From the NCBI RefSeq assembly GCF_009696045.1, contig NZ_VUMT01000005.1:62001-126000 (forward strand): a stretch of DNA of 64,000 nucleotides, in the 5' to 3' direction. Both the position numbers and the translations under genes were made by a program. This document shows positions 25,758 to 35,627 of the stretch, piece after piece (the stretch's first letter is position 1; each line of letters opens with the position of its first letter). The notes under the pieces were generated by a model. The model was not told the DNA's origin. It saw only the letters and a list, made by a program, of their open reading frames with translations, and made no database searches. This stretch comes from Velocimicrobium porci. GTDB lineage: Bacteria; Bacillota; Clostridia; Lachnospirales; Lachnospiraceae.

Positions 25758-28013
25758 ATGGTTGCGGAACGATTAGAAGAGTTATTAGGAAATGAAATAA
25801 AGGAAAGCTCAAATGAAGAAATTTATGGGGCGTTATTAAAGCTTGTGAAAGAACAGTTAAATGGTAAGGGGTATAATGAAGGCAAAAAAAAGGTTTATTA
25901 TATCTCGGCTGAATTTTTGATTGGTAAATTATTATCAAATAATTTAATTAACTTAGGTATTTATGATGAAGTAAAGCAAGTTTTAAAAGAAAATGGAAAA
26001 TGTCTATCTGACCTTGAGGAGATGGAGTTAGAGCCATCTCTTGGAAATGGTGGTTTGGGTCGCCTTGCCGCGTGCTTTATTGACTCAATTGCTACTTTGG
26101 GAATGAATGGTGCCGGCGTTACGTTAAATTATCATTTAGGTCTTTTTAAACAGGTTTTTGAAGATGGCTTACAAAAAGAAATTCCTAATAACTGGATTAC
26201 AGACTGCTGTTGGGAAGATAAGGTGGTGAATCGCTCTTATGAAGTTCCATTTAAAGATTTTACTTTAAAATCCACATTATATGATATTGATGTCAGCGGC
26301 TATAACAGCAAATCGGTAAAATTGCATTTATTTGATGTGGAGACGGTTGATGAAACGATTGTCAGTGATGGAATCCAATTTGATCAAGAAGATATTAAAA
26401 GAAACTTAACATTATTTATTTACCCGGACGATAGTACAAAACAAGGGCAACTGCTTCGTATTTATCAGCAGTATTTTATGGTAAGCAATGGTGCCCAGCT
26501 TGCAATAGAGGAAGCAAAGGAGCGTGGTTGTGAAGACCTTAGAACACTTCCGGAATATGTAGTAATTCAAATTAATGATACTCATCCAAGTATGGTAATA
26601 CCAGAGCTTATACGTTTATTGACAAAAGAGGGATTGACAACAGAGGAAGCAATTGAAGTTGTAAAGAAAACATGTGCTTATACAAATCATACAATTTTAG
26701 CAGAAGCATTAGAAAAATGGCCGGTTGATTATTTGGAGGAGGTAGTGCCACATCTGCTTCCAATTATCCGTGAGTTGGATAAGCGTGTAAAGGCGGTTTA
26801 TAAGGATCCATCCGTTGCGATTATTGATGAGCAGAACCTTGTACACATGGCACATATGGATATTCATTACTGCTTTAGTGTAAATGGTGTGGCTGCATTA
26901 CACACAGATATTTTGAAAAACAGTGAGTTAAATCATTTTTATAAGTTGTATCCGGAAAAGTTTAATAACAAAACAAATGGAATTACATTTCGACGTTGGC
27001 TGATTCACAGTAATCCTGAATTGTCTTCCTATATTGAACAGCTTATTGGAGATGGTTTTAAAAGGGATGCAGATGAATTAGAGCAATTGATGAAATATAC
27101 CGATAATCAGGAAGTATTAGAAGAACTGTTGAACATAAAGAAAAAAGCAAAAATTACATTAAAGGAATTTTTAAAGGAAAATACAGGAGAAGATGTAAAT
27201 GAAGATTCGATTTATGATATTCAGGTCAAGCGGCTTCATGAATATAAACGTCAACAGTTAAACGTGCTTTATATTATTCATAAATATTTAGAAATAAAGG
27301 AAGGAAAAAAGCCAACAACTCCGATTACATTTATTTTTGGAGCAAAAGCCGCACCTGCCTATGTTATTGCAAAAGAAATTATTCATGCTATTTTATGCTT
27401 GCAAAAATTAATTAATCAGGATCCGGAAGTTTCTCCTTACATTAAAGTAGTTATGGTGGAGAACTATAACGTGACTGCAGGGGAAAAATTATTCCCTGCC
27501 TGTGATATATCCGAGCAGATTTCTCTTGCATCAAAAGAGGCATCCGGAACTGGAAATATGAAGTTTATGCTAAATGGAGCTGTAACGTTAGGTACAATGG
27601 ATGGGGCTAATGTGGAAATTGCTAATTTAGTAGGTAATGAAAATATTTATATTTTTGGAGAATCTTCAGAAAGTGTAATAGAACATTATAAGAATGCGGA
27701 TTACCGTTCTATGGATTATATAAAGAATGACAGAGAAATTGCCCGTCTGGTTGGATTTTTGCTTAGTCCGGAGATGATTGAAGCAGGCGATTACGATCAT
27801 TTGGCAAGACTTCATAGGGAGATTGTGACAAAGGATTGGTTTATGACACTGCTTGATTTAAAAGAATACATTCGTGTTAAAGATCAGGCATTTGCAGATT
27901 ATGAAAATCGTAGACAGTGGGCAAGGAAAATGCTTGTTAACATTGCAAAATCAGGGTTCTTTTCTTCCGATAGAACAATCCGGCAGTATCAGGAGGAAAT
28001 TTGGAAATTATAG
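25758..28013 (+). CDS. glgP: Glycogen/maltodextrin phosphorylase
   Basis: GT35 pyridoxal-phosphate enzyme that releases glucose-1-phosphate from alpha-1,4 glucan ends. The 751-residue product has the N-terminal [17 protein letters not shown] and [16 protein letters not shown], the middle [16 protein letters not shown] and the PLP-lysine segment [15 protein letters not shown] followed by [10 protein letters not shown]. It is shorter than the ~830-residue mammalian type but usual for clostridial enzymes. ATG 25758 is chosen because GGAGG sits six bases upstream; ATG 25731 has none. Confidence 0.96.
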   Translation: MVAERLEELLGNEIKESSNEEIYGALLKLVKEQLNGKGYNEGKKKVYYISAEFLIGKLLSNNLINLGIYDEVKQVLKENGKCLSDLEEMELEPSLGNGGLGRLAACFIDSIATLGMNGAGVTLNYHLGLFKQVFEDGLQKEIPNNWITDCCWEDKVVNRSYEVPFKDFTLKSTLYDIDVSGYNSKSVKLHLFDVETVDETIVSDGIQFDQEDIKRNLTLFIYPDDSTKQGQLLRIYQQYFMVSNGAQLAIEEAKERGCEDLRTLPEYVVIQINDTHPSMVIPELIRLLTKEGLTTEEAIEVVKKTCAYTNHTILAEALEKWPVDYLEEVVPHLLPIIRELDKRVKAVYKDPSVAIIDEQNLVHMAHMDIHYCFSVNGVAALHTDILKNSELNHFYKLYPEKFNNKTNGITFRRWLIHSNPELSSYIEQLIGDGFKRDADELEQLMKYTDNQEVLEELLNIKKKAKITLKEFLKENTGEDVNEDSIYDIQVKRLHEYKRQQLNVLYIIHKYLEIKEGKKPTTPITFIFGAKAAPAYVIAKEIIHAILCLQKLINQDPEVSPYIKVVMVENYNVTAGEKLFPACDISEQISLASKEASGTGNMKFMLNGAVTLGTMDGANVEIANLVGNENIYIFGESSESVIEHYKNADYRSMDYIKNDREIARLVGFLLSPEMIEAGDYDHLARLHREIVTKDWFMTLLDLKEYIRVKDQAFADYENRRQWARKMLVNIAKSGFFSSDRTIRQYQEEIWKL

Positions 28014-28612
28014 TTTTCTTTTGATATAGTAAAAAAAATTAGTATTATTATAATTTTAGTATTTGTTTAAATTATTGTGATAATATTATCAAGGAAAAAA
28101 GCAGAATCGAAAATTTAAATTAGAAAAATGAAAAAAGATTAGTAAATTTGCAAAGATAAAGAATTGTGGAAATTTTGTAAAAAACATAGGTGTTTTAGGA
28201 AGTCAAAAAAGGGGATAATAGAAAAGTCATAAGAATATTTGTATGTATACAGATGGAAAAATATTCATATTAACTCATAAAAATTGGAGGATTTTAGTGT
28301 ATATACATACCAAATATTAATAAAATTTTAACAATCTGTTTTATGTAATTTTTTCAAAAGCTCGTTTTTTGGCTGAAAATGAAAAAAACTGAAAAGAAAG
28401 GAAAAAACAGGGAAAAATAAACTAGTGTATATACAGTAAAATTGCTTATATTTATTCGTATAATTATAATATAGACAGAAAAGTTTTAAAAAAGTATTAA
28501 AATTTTCTTGCAATTTTCTTTTGAAAATGGTATCTTAGTAGTGGGTGTAATAATGCAATAAAATGCATAAATCATGAAAAAAATGAAAGGAATGTATTAT
28601 TAGGAGGTAGTT
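28014..28612. other. 600-bp AT-rich intergenic region before the secreted peptidase
   Basis: No gene was found. The sequence is very A/T-rich with no convincing terminator after glgP. A 12-bp sequence TAGTGTATATAC occurs twice, at 28295-28306 and 28423-28434, and a related GTATGTATAC occurs near 28241. Long upstream regions of this kind often hold promoters and regulator sites for large secreted proteins. The ribosome site AGGAGG lies at its right end. Confidence 0.4.
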
Positions 28613-31600
28613 ATGAGAAAAACGAAAAAAAGACAATCATCTTATGCTATTTTAATGGCAATCGTTCTAATGGTAACTATGATTAATCCAAGTGTAGCAG
28701 CTTCTACATCAAAAGAAGTAAAGGCCGCAACAACAGCACTTACTTTTGAAAACGTAAGTGATAATGGAGAAGACAAAATCTCCATGACTGATGAACGTAC
28801 ATTTGAATCTATCGTAACATTAGCAGACAACACAACAAAAGAGCAGGCAGAACAGCTTGCGAAAGAAGTGACATGGTCACTTTCCAGAACTAAGGGGATT
28901 CAGGATACAAAAGCTTATCCATATCAGTTTTTAGGTGGAAAATTAGACGAATGGAAAGTATTTGATAAAGATACTGCATTATTCACAGCCCAGACAGAAG
29001 CAGTAGAAAAGGATGGAAAGTATGTATTAAAGCTTACATTAAAGAATAAATACTTATTTGGTGCAGATGGTATTGACAGCAGACCACGTTACATCCGTAG
29101 CACAATTCTTGATTATGTAGGGGATTATCAATTAAAATGTGAGGACAAATCTGGAAATGTATTAGGACAAACAACAGTACGTGTTAATCCTTATGATTCT
29201 TATTGTTTAAATGCTGAATTCCAGACTCAGTTAAATGAAGCTGAGGCTTATGCAGCAAAGAACAGCGATATTTATGCTGAAGTAAGAAGTATGGGTAAAA
29301 CTACAAATGGTTATGATATGCCATACATTATAATTTCAGATAGCAAACAGACTCTTACAGATTACCAGAATTTAAAACAAAAAGCTGAAACAGATCCAGC
29401 AACATTAATCAAACAGATTAAAGCTGGTACTTTAGATTATAAGATTCCAGTACTTTATAGTAACGTTCATGCTGATGAAAATCCAGGTGCGGATGCTCCT
29501 ATGCAGTTTATTTGGAAATTACTTAAGAGTGATCAGAATAATGGCGTAATTGAGTATAAAATGGCTACAGGATTTACAGCAGCCGGTAAAGCTCAATTTG
29601 AAAAAGAAATGAAAGAACGCAAGACTCACTGGTCTTCTTTAATTAAAGATTGGCCAACAGGAATTGGCTTTATCCGTGACGGTAATGAAGCTTCAGGAAA
29701 AGTTGATTTAGAAAAATACTATAAAATTGAAACAATAAAATTAAATGTAAAAGATTTATTAAAGAATGTATTTTTCATTGTTGTTCCAGAAGAAAATGCG
29801 GATGCCAGAACAGTAAATACAAGACAAAATGGTAATGGTTTTGACTTGAACCGTGATAACATGTTCCAGACACAGGTTGAAACTCAAAATATGGCAAGAA
29901 TGATTGCAAGCTGGAATCCGGCTACATTTATTGAGTTACACGGATTTGTTAGTGGTTTCCAAATTGAGCCATGTTCTCCAACACATGAACCAAATATCGA
30001 ATATGATTTATTTGCTAAAAATGGTATTCATGCAGGAGAAGCATTTGGTAATGTAGCAATTGCAAATAATGATTCTTTCAATAGTTATGCAATGCCACTT
30101 CGTGATTACATGACAGAAGACGAAAATGGAAAACCTTGCTGGGTATCTCCTTGGGATGATATGTCCACAAGTTATACACCACAATATTCTTTGCTTCATG
30201 GAACAGTTGCATTTACAATCGAAGTTCCAAAAGGAAATGAAGAAGCAACAAAAGCATTAACATATGGTTTAATTGGTCAAGGTAAATATGTAGCAGATCA
30301 TAAAGATGAATTCTTCTTAAATCAGTTAGAAGGATACAGAAGAGGTATTGAGAACATTGATGATGATGCAAACAGACCATGGTATGTAGATATTTATGAT
30401 AACCAAGGTGCAGAAGCTGATGCATTCCGTCCAAAATACAAAGAAAATGATAACTTCTTCCCTGAATATTATGTAATTCCATTGGATGCTAAATATCAGA
30501 AGAATACAGATGCTGCTTACGAAATGGGAGAATTCTTACTTCGTAATGGTGTTAAGTTACATAAATTAAACAAAGATGTTAAAGTTGGAAATACAACATA
30601 TAAGAAAGGTTCTTATGTTGTAAATATGCATCAGGCTAAGAGAAATGTAGCAAATGGTGCATTGTATGATGGTGTATTAATCACAGGATGGACAGACTTA
30701 TATTCTGAACCAATTACTGCATTTAGTCAATGTAGAGGATTTGACTGTGATGTTATTACAAAGAAAGGTGCTTTTGCTGATAGTGCATTAACACAGGTTA
30801 CAAAAGCATTAGAAGGAAAAACTACATTTACAGGAAGCAAAAATGCTGCTGTTATTATTTCTAACAACAGTGTTGCTGCCGTAAAAGCAGTTAATACATT
30901 ACTTAACAAAAAAGCAAAAGTTGGATACATTACATCTGGTGCAAACAAAGGTGATTTTGTTACATCTTATGAAAACTACTTAAAAGTAAAAGATGACTTT
31001 GTATTAATTGCAAAAGGAACAACAACTGTTCCAAAAGCAAAAGTACTTGCAAAAACAACATTATATATTCCTGGTGATAAAGGTGAATTTATCACTAAGA
31101 GTGATGGAACACCATTTGGTTTGAGAAACTACAGAAACCTTGATAATCCGGAATACAATTGGGACTTCTTTGCATATGGTAAACAACTTGGATTTGAAAT
31201 TACACATGATTTAAGCAAAGCAGATGTAATTATTGGTAATGAACCAATCAATGAAGAAGAAACAAAAGCAATCAAAGCTGGTACACCATATATTTGTGCG
31301 GGTGTAGATACATTAGAAAATGTTAAAAAAGATCTTATTACATCTGGATTTGATTACTACATTGGTCATCCATATTGGATTGAAGATGCTTTAACAACAG
31401 TTAAATACGTTGATTCCAGTATGGTAACAGACAAATATGTAATGGATAAAGATAACATTATGTATGGCTACGGCGGTGGATCTATTACAAAGGTTCCAGA
31501 AGGAGCAAAGGTATTAATTAAGACTACAAATGATGATCCATTAGAAGGATTTATGATGGCAAGCAGCTTAAAGAAATACAAAAACTCTGTTCAAGCAATT

Positions 31601-31990
31601 GAATATAAGAAGGGTAAACTTGATCTTACTGTATTTGCTAACACATTAACAAATAAAGCTCATCAACAAGATGATTATCGTTATGCTTCAAATGCAATTT
31701 TCAGTAAGACATTAGGAAAAACTTATACATTAACAAAAAAAGCTACTTCTTTGAAAACAAATGTTACAAAGAAAACTTTGAAAAAAGGTGCATCCTTCAC
31801 AATTAAAGCTACTTTAAAACCAGCATTAGCTGATACAAAAAAAGTAACATTTACTTCTTCTAAGAAGAATGTTGCAACAGTTAATTCAAAAGGTAAAGTA
31901 ACTGCAAAAGGTAAAGGAACATGTACAATTACAGTAAAGACAACAGATGGAAGTAAGTTAGTAAAGAAAGTTAAAATTACTGTAAAATAA
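28613..31990 (+). CDS. Secreted M14-family zinc carboxypeptidase-like protein with a C-terminal Ig-like (Big_2) domain
   Basis: A 1125-residue exported protein. Residues 1-30 form a signal peptide (basic, then ILMAIVLMVTMINPSVAA). A zinc peptidase domain of the M14 type follows: the HxxE ligand pair is in SNVHADENPGAD, the third ligand His in FIELHGFVSG, an Arg/Asn-rich substrate site in NTRQNGNGFDLNRD, and the catalytic Glu in FTIEVPKG. The rest is beta-rich, and the last ~80 residues are a Big_2 domain (TSSKKNVATVNSKGKVTAKGKGTC). It is likely to trim peptides or cell-wall peptides outside the cell. AGGAGG precedes the ATG and a strong terminator follows. Confidence 0.82.
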   Translation: MRKTKKRQSSYAILMAIVLMVTMINPSVAASTSKEVKAATTALTFENVSDNGEDKISMTDERTFESIVTLADNTTKEQAEQLAKEVTWSLSRTKGIQDTKAYPYQFLGGKLDEWKVFDKDTALFTAQTEAVEKDGKYVLKLTLKNKYLFGADGIDSRPRYIRSTILDYVGDYQLKCEDKSGNVLGQTTVRVNPYDSYCLNAEFQTQLNEAEAYAAKNSDIYAEVRSMGKTTNGYDMPYIIISDSKQTLTDYQNLKQKAETDPATLIKQIKAGTLDYKIPVLYSNVHADENPGADAPMQFIWKLLKSDQNNGVIEYKMATGFTAAGKAQFEKEMKERKTHWSSLIKDWPTGIGFIRDGNEASGKVDLEKYYKIETIKLNVKDLLKNVFFIVVPEENADARTVNTRQNGNGFDLNRDNMFQTQVETQNMARMIASWNPATFIELHGFVSGFQIEPCSPTHEPNIEYDLFAKNGIHAGEAFGNVAIANNDSFNSYAMPLRDYMTEDENGKPCWVSPWDDMSTSYTPQYSLLHGTVAFTIEVPKGNEEATKALTYGLIGQGKYVADHKDEFFLNQLEGYRRGIENIDDDANRPWYVDIYDNQGAEADAFRPKYKENDNFFPEYYVIPLDAKYQKNTDAAYEMGEFLLRNGVKLHKLNKDVKVGNTTYKKGSYVVNMHQAKRNVANGALYDGVLITGWTDLYSEPITAFSQCRGFDCDVITKKGAFADSALTQVTKALEGKTTFTGSKNAAVIISNNSVAAVKAVNTLLNKKAKVGYITSGANKGDFVTSYENYLKVKDDFVLIAKGTTTVPKAKVLAKTTLYIPGDKGEFITKSDGTPFGLRNYRNLDNPEYNWDFFAYGKQLGFEITHDLSKADVIIGNEPINEEETKAIKAGTPYICAGVDTLENVKKDLITSGFDYYIGHPYWIEDALTTVKYVDSSMVTDKYVMDKDNIMYGYGGGSITKVPEGAKVLIKTTNDDPLEGFMMASSLKKYKNSVQAIEYKKGKLDLTVFANTLTNKAHQQDDYRYASNAIFSKTLGKTYTLTKKATSLKTNVTKKTLKKGASFTIKATLKPALADTKKVTFTSSKKNVATVNSKGKVTAKGKGTCTITVKTTDGSKLVKKVKITVK

Positions 31991-32032
31991 GATTTTATAA
32001 TTTGTTAGTTTGCATTCTAAAGATAAAAGGAG

Positions 32033-32064
32033 AAGGAGACTGCCATGGCAGTCTCCTTTTCTAA
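32033..32064 (+). terminator. Terminator after the M14-like gene; source of a 26-bp repeat
   Basis: A 26-base near-perfect palindrome (arms AAGGAGACTGCC and GGCAGTCTCCTT, 32033-32058) followed by TTCTAA. The last 26 bases from ACTGCC onward (32039-32064) recur exactly at 34924-34949, bracketing the defence-gene insertion. Confidence 0.8.
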
Positions 32065-32082
32065 CTTTTTATGAAAGTAACC

Positions 32083-32322
32083 TTACGATAAGAAATTAAG
32101 CTTAGATTGTATATGTGCGTTAAAACGTCTATGTATTCTGCTAGGAGCTACATGGATCATCTTTGGGAGTTTATCAATCTTGAATTTTTGATATTTGGGA
32201 GAATGGGAATCATCAAAAGCCCACTATTTGAGAGGGATGTATCTACAGATAAAATTTAAAAGCCAGCAGATTTGTTTATGTTAGCATTGAATTAGTTGAA
32301 ACAAATAAAGTATAATGTCCAT
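32083..32322 (-). pseudogene. Decayed N-terminal fragment of a transposase
   Basis: From ATG 32322 one frame runs 80 codons to TAA at 32083 with two internal stops and otherwise sensible protein: MDIILYLFQLIQC, then HKQICWLLNFICRYIPLK, then WAFDDSHSPKYQKFK and DKLPKMIHV. The WAFDDSHSPKYQKFK stretch is a pattern I associate with Firmicute insertion-sequence transposases, though I cannot name the family. AGAAAGGA precedes the ATG, and an inverted repeat (GAGCATTTA.CC) spans its leader. The rest of the gene is missing. Confidence 0.5.
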
Positions 32323-32480
32323 GAGCATTTATCCTTTCTGCTATTTTGGAATTTTGGTCGAGGACATTATATCAAAAATGGGAGGTAAATGCTCTTTTTA
32401 TTTGCAAACCTCCGAAAACTCAGGGTTTTAAAGGATTTAACACAATAAAAAACAGGTAGTTTTTGGCACTACCTGTATGA
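32321..32480 (-). other. Leader and end region of the transposase relic, with two hairpins
   Basis: An inverted pair GAGCATTTATCC (32323-32334) and GGAGGTAAATGCTC (32382-32395) lies just upstream of the relic's ATG on the minus strand and includes a TATAAT box. Further right, ACAGGTAG / CTACCTGT (32453-32477) is followed on the minus strand by a T-run, so it is a minus-strand terminator with no surviving gene. The remaining sequence to 32604 holds nothing else I can identify. Confidence 0.45.
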
Positions 32481-32604
32481 TGATGGAAGAGTGGAGATGG
32501 AGTATAAATAGCAATAAATCAACATATAATAACAATAAAACTGTTGATAACTGGCAATTATGATGTATAATTATATAAAGAAATAGAAAGGAGACGCAAA
32601 AAAA

Positions 32605-33957
32605 ATGTTGTTAAACTTTAAAATGGAAAATTTCAGGTCGTTTAAAGAAGAGACTTTTTTTACAATGCTTTCAAGTAAACAAAAAACGCATAATGACTAT
32701 GTGATAGATAAAAGTGTAAATGATAATAAGTTAAGAGTATTACCAATGACTGTAATTTATGGAGCAAATGCATGTGGAAAATCCAACATTGTGTTGGCAA
32801 TGGACATATTAAAAAAAATGGTTATAAAAGGCACCTTAAATTGCAAAGAACTGGAACCATATAAAAGCATGTTGTCTTTTATCAGAGATACAAGTTGGTA
32901 TGATCCGGTTTCTTTAGAAATTACGTTTTCTACTCAAAATAATATTTATAGATATGGAATAAAGTTTACGGATATTGATGTATATAAAATCGAAGAAGAG
33001 ATTTTTTTTGTCAATGATGATTTATTTTTTTCACGAGATAATGAAAATAAAATACATGTGGATGTAAGGAAATTAGTAAAAAAAGGTTATATTAATAAAG
33101 ATGATGTGGATTTTTCAGAACGTTTGATTGACAAATTGAATCAGACATTGGATAGACAAAAGCTAGTTGTAGCGGGTGCAATTAGCAATTTATTTGATAA
33201 AAGTTATTTTGAAGATTTCAATTTATGGTTTGAAAAATTCAATGTTATTATGAACGCAAATGACATGAATTTTAGACAAAGAGATTTAAAGACGATATTT
33301 AATAATAAACCAGATAAAGATATTCGTAGAAATATCTTTGAAAGCGCTTCAGTTAAAGAAGTTATGAATATAGCTGAGTTTGGAAATCAAAAGATTGGCT
33401 TTATGACAGAAACAGATAATGATGAATTATCCATGTGCTCGATGTATCAAGTACCGTTAAGAAAAGATGAACAACCACAAAAAAAATATGCGATATCGAT
33501 GATTGTAGATTCAGAACTAATGGAATCAAGAGGAACTATTCATTTGATTAGATTGTTACAACCATTTATAGATGTTTTAGATAATGGAGGGGTGATTGTT
33601 CTGGATGAAATGGATGCTTCATTGCATTTTGAAATTGTTGTATCGTTGATAAGAGTTTTTAATAATAAAGATACCAACAAAAATAATGCTCAGTTAATTT
33701 TCAATACGCATAATCCAATATATTTAGATGGTGAATTGCTCAGACATGACCAAATTGTAATGGTTGAAAAGAGAAAGAATGATATGGTGAGTGAGATATA
33801 TTCTTTAGCTGACTACAAATTACGCCCGGAAGAAAGAATATTGAAAAATTACTTAAATGGAAAATATGGAGCATTGCCACATATGGATTTGGAAATTGCA
33901 TTTAAGCATATACTGGAAAGAGAGGCGAATAATGTTGAATCGTCCAAAGAGCAATAA
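32605..33957 (+). CDS. AAA/ABC-type ATPase of a two-gene defence candidate (AbiLi/RloA-like)
   Basis: A 450-residue SMC/OLD-like ATPase. Walker A is GANACGKSNIV (about residues 52-62), Walker B is GGVIVLDEMDASLHFE near residue 330, and the H-loop is FNTHNPIYLD. The N-terminal MLLNFKMENFRSFKEETFFTM is typical of the AAA_15/AAA_21 proteins that work with a separate nuclease-like partner. Its stop overlaps the start region of the RloB-like gene by 26 bases, a sign of coupling. AAAGGAGACGC is the ribosome site. By comparison with AbiL (AbiLi plus an RloB-type AbiLii), an anti-phage role is inferred. Confidence 0.82.
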   Translation: MLLNFKMENFRSFKEETFFTMLSSKQKTHNDYVIDKSVNDNKLRVLPMTVIYGANACGKSNIVLAMDILKKMVIKGTLNCKELEPYKSMLSFIRDTSWYDPVSLEITFSTQNNIYRYGIKFTDIDVYKIEEEIFFVNDDLFFSRDNENKIHVDVRKLVKKGYINKDDVDFSERLIDKLNQTLDRQKLVVAGAISNLFDKSYFEDFNLWFEKFNVIMNANDMNFRQRDLKTIFNNKPDKDIRRNIFESASVKEVMNIAEFGNQKIGFMTETDNDELSMCSMYQVPLRKDEQPQKKYAISMIVDSELMESRGTIHLIRLLQPFIDVLDNGGVIVLDEMDASLHFEIVVSLIRVFNNKDTNKNNAQLIFNTHNPIYLDGELLRHDQIVMVEKRKNDMVSEIYSLADYKLRPEERILKNYLNGKYGALPHMDLEIAFKHILEREANNVESSKEQ

Positions 33958-34597
33958 AATACGAAGACCACAATTTCTTTGCATTATTGGTTGTGAGGGA
34001 AAGAATCAGGAAAGGATATATTTTGATAAAGTAGCAGAATTAGTGAATTGTGTTGAAGAAAGAACACATGATTTGGTGTTTGATTATGCGGAACCATATG
34101 GTGGAGATCCTAAATGTGTTGTAGAACGAACCGTTCAAAAATCTATTGGTAAGGAAAATAAAGTATCTGTTTTTGACTATGATGGAAAAAAAGAAAAATA
34201 TGAAGAAGCAATAGATTTGGCAAAGGAAAATAAGATTGAACTAGGATATTCAAACTATTGTTTTGATTTGTGGTTGATTCTTCATAAAGAAGATTATTTT
34301 GGGGTCGTAGAAAATCAGGATGCTTATGCTGATAAACTTCGACAAGTTTATGGTTTGGCTGCAGATGCAAATATAAAAAGAGAAAAAAGGGTAACGGAGA
34401 TGGTCAATCAAATCGGATTATCAGATATAAAGAGTGCAATTCAAAGGGGTAAAAAAATATCAGAGGATAATCAGAGTAAAGAGGCGAACAAAACGCCGAA
34501 AGAAAACAGGTATTATGACAATCCGGATACACAAATGCATGTATTGTTACAATTTTTATTTGCAAAAGTAGGGATAAATATTGAAGTATTAGGATAG
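33932..34597 (+). CDS. RloB-family protein (AbiLii-like, TOPRIM-type fold)
   Basis: A 221-residue partner of the ATPase. Family features: CIIGCEGKNQERIYF near the N-terminus (acidic residue after strand 1), VFDYDG (a DxD pair), NYCFDLWLILH and NPDTQMHVLLQFL at the end. The Glu plus DxD arrangement is what TOPRIM-type nucleases use, so a metal-dependent nucleic-acid activity is inferred. ATG 33932 follows GAGAGG; the upstream ATG 33857 is inside the ATPase gene out of frame with it and has no ribosome site. The gene lies in an accessory insertion bounded by IS relics. Confidence 0.8.
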   Translation: MLNRPKSNKIRRPQFLCIIGCEGKNQERIYFDKVAELVNCVEERTHDLVFDYAEPYGGDPKCVVERTVQKSIGKENKVSVFDYDGKKEKYEEAIDLAKENKIELGYSNYCFDLWLILHKEDYFGVVENQDAYADKLRQVYGLAADANIKREKRVTEMVNQIGLSDIKSAIQRGKKISEDNQSKEANKTPKENRYYDNPDTQMHVLLQFLFAKVGINIEVLG

Positions 34598-34610
34598 AAA
34601 AAAGTAGCAA

Positions 34611-34923
34611 TGACTTGACATCCTCGGGTTGGTGTTGCCTTTTTGTAGAGCTAAATCTGGATAAGAGATTTTGCTTGATAAATATAATTCTACAATAGAA
34701 CGCTTCAAACCTTCATTATAAAATGTCTGATAATTATGAACCCATTTCTCAATGTTATTATGTGAAAGCACTCCATATGTTTTAGCAAGGTAAGAATAAC
34801 TACCTGCACCATTTAAGTAAGCTGTAACGAGACTTTCTTTTTGAATTCGTAAGAATATTTGGACATAAAAATACCGACCTCCAATCGTTAGATTTTTAGG
34901 TCTAACTTTTGGGGGTCGGTACA
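34611..34923 (-). mobile_element. IS3-family remnant (left end plus broken orfA)
   Basis: Reading the minus strand from 34923, the terminal TGTACCGACCCCCAAAAGTT is a typical IS3-family end. After GGAGG, an orfA starts at ATG 34866 (MSKYSYEFKKK), but a frameshift occurs within a few codons; the continuing frame reads VTAYLNGAGSYSYLAKTYGV and WVHNYQTFYNEGLKRS. A deletion then joins it to ELYLSSKISYPDLALQ, and the element ends near 34611. The whole orfB and right end are gone, so it is immobile on its own. Confidence 0.8.
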
Positions 34924-34963
34924 ACTGCCATGGCAGTCTCCTTTTCTAATCTTAGAAAAATTG

Positions 34964-35383
34964 CTATTTAATTTCTCTTTTTATCGCCTCTATTAGGTTA
35001 TCAGCAAGTACATCTTCTGCTGTTCCCGGTGTCCATTTAATTGTTAGCTTATCGTCTTTATAACGAGGGATTAAATGGACATGAAGATGAAAAACACTTT
35101 GCCCTGCAACTTCCCCATTATTCTGCAAAATATTCATGCCATCACACTGTAATACCTTTTGCATTGCGGTGGCAACCTTCTTTGCTACAACAAAAATTTT
35201 TGATGCATCTTCTTCTGATAGCTCATATACATTGGCAGCATGTTTTTTGGGAAGTATGATGGCATGTCCCTTTGATGCAGGTGATATATCTAAGATAACA
35301 CGAAAGCTATCATCTTCATATAGGGTCTTAGATGGTATTTCACCTGCTGCAATTTTACAAAAAATACAATTTGAATCACTCAT
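34964..35383 (-). CDS. HIT-family nucleotide-binding hydrolase (Hint-like)
   Basis: A 139-residue HIT-domain protein that probably hydrolyses adenosine phosphoramidate or dinucleoside polyphosphates. The histidine triad is HLHVHLIPR, preceded by NNGEVAGQSVFH; an N-terminal CIFC gives half of a structural zinc site often seen in bacterial members. ATG 35383 has AGGAGGAAC upstream; a longer in-frame start at 35458 lacks a ribosome site. It lies just right of the accessory insertion and its 3' end is 15 bp from the right 26-bp repeat. Confidence 0.92.
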   Translation of the reverse strand: MSDSNCIFCKIAAGEIPSKTLYEDDSFRVILDISPASKGHAIILPKKHAANVYELSEEDASKIFVVAKKVATAMQKVLQCDGMNILQNNGEVAGQSVFHLHVHLIPRYKDDKLTIKWTPGTAEDVLADNLIEAIKREIK

Positions 35384-35627
35384 TTTTGTTCCTCCTAATA
35401 AGTTAGTATGGTTTATTTTGCTTTTTTCAATCATACCATAAAAATTTTTTTCATTCAAATCAATTGATTTTGTGTCAGTATGTGTAAAGATGTGTAAACG
35501 CCTGTCATTATATGTGAATTTGATGCGGAATAAGTCGATTTATGAAAATGAAAATAACTTGTTGACCTTGTAACATATTGGTAAACTATAGAATGTAAAC
35601 AAGAAAAAACAAAAAGGAGGAAGATAC

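Larger units (their letters stand above)
32039..34949. mobile_element. Accessory insertion bounded by 26-bp direct repeats
   Basis: Identical 26-bp sequences at 32039-32064 and 34924-34949 flank a segment holding a transposase relic, a two-gene ATPase/RloB module and an IS3-family remnant. The left copy is part of a complete terminator palindrome while the right copy has lost the AAGGAG half arm. The ancestral order would be M14-like gene, terminator, HIT gene. The mechanism of insertion is not clear; the repeats are too long to be an IS3 target duplication. Confidence 0.6.
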
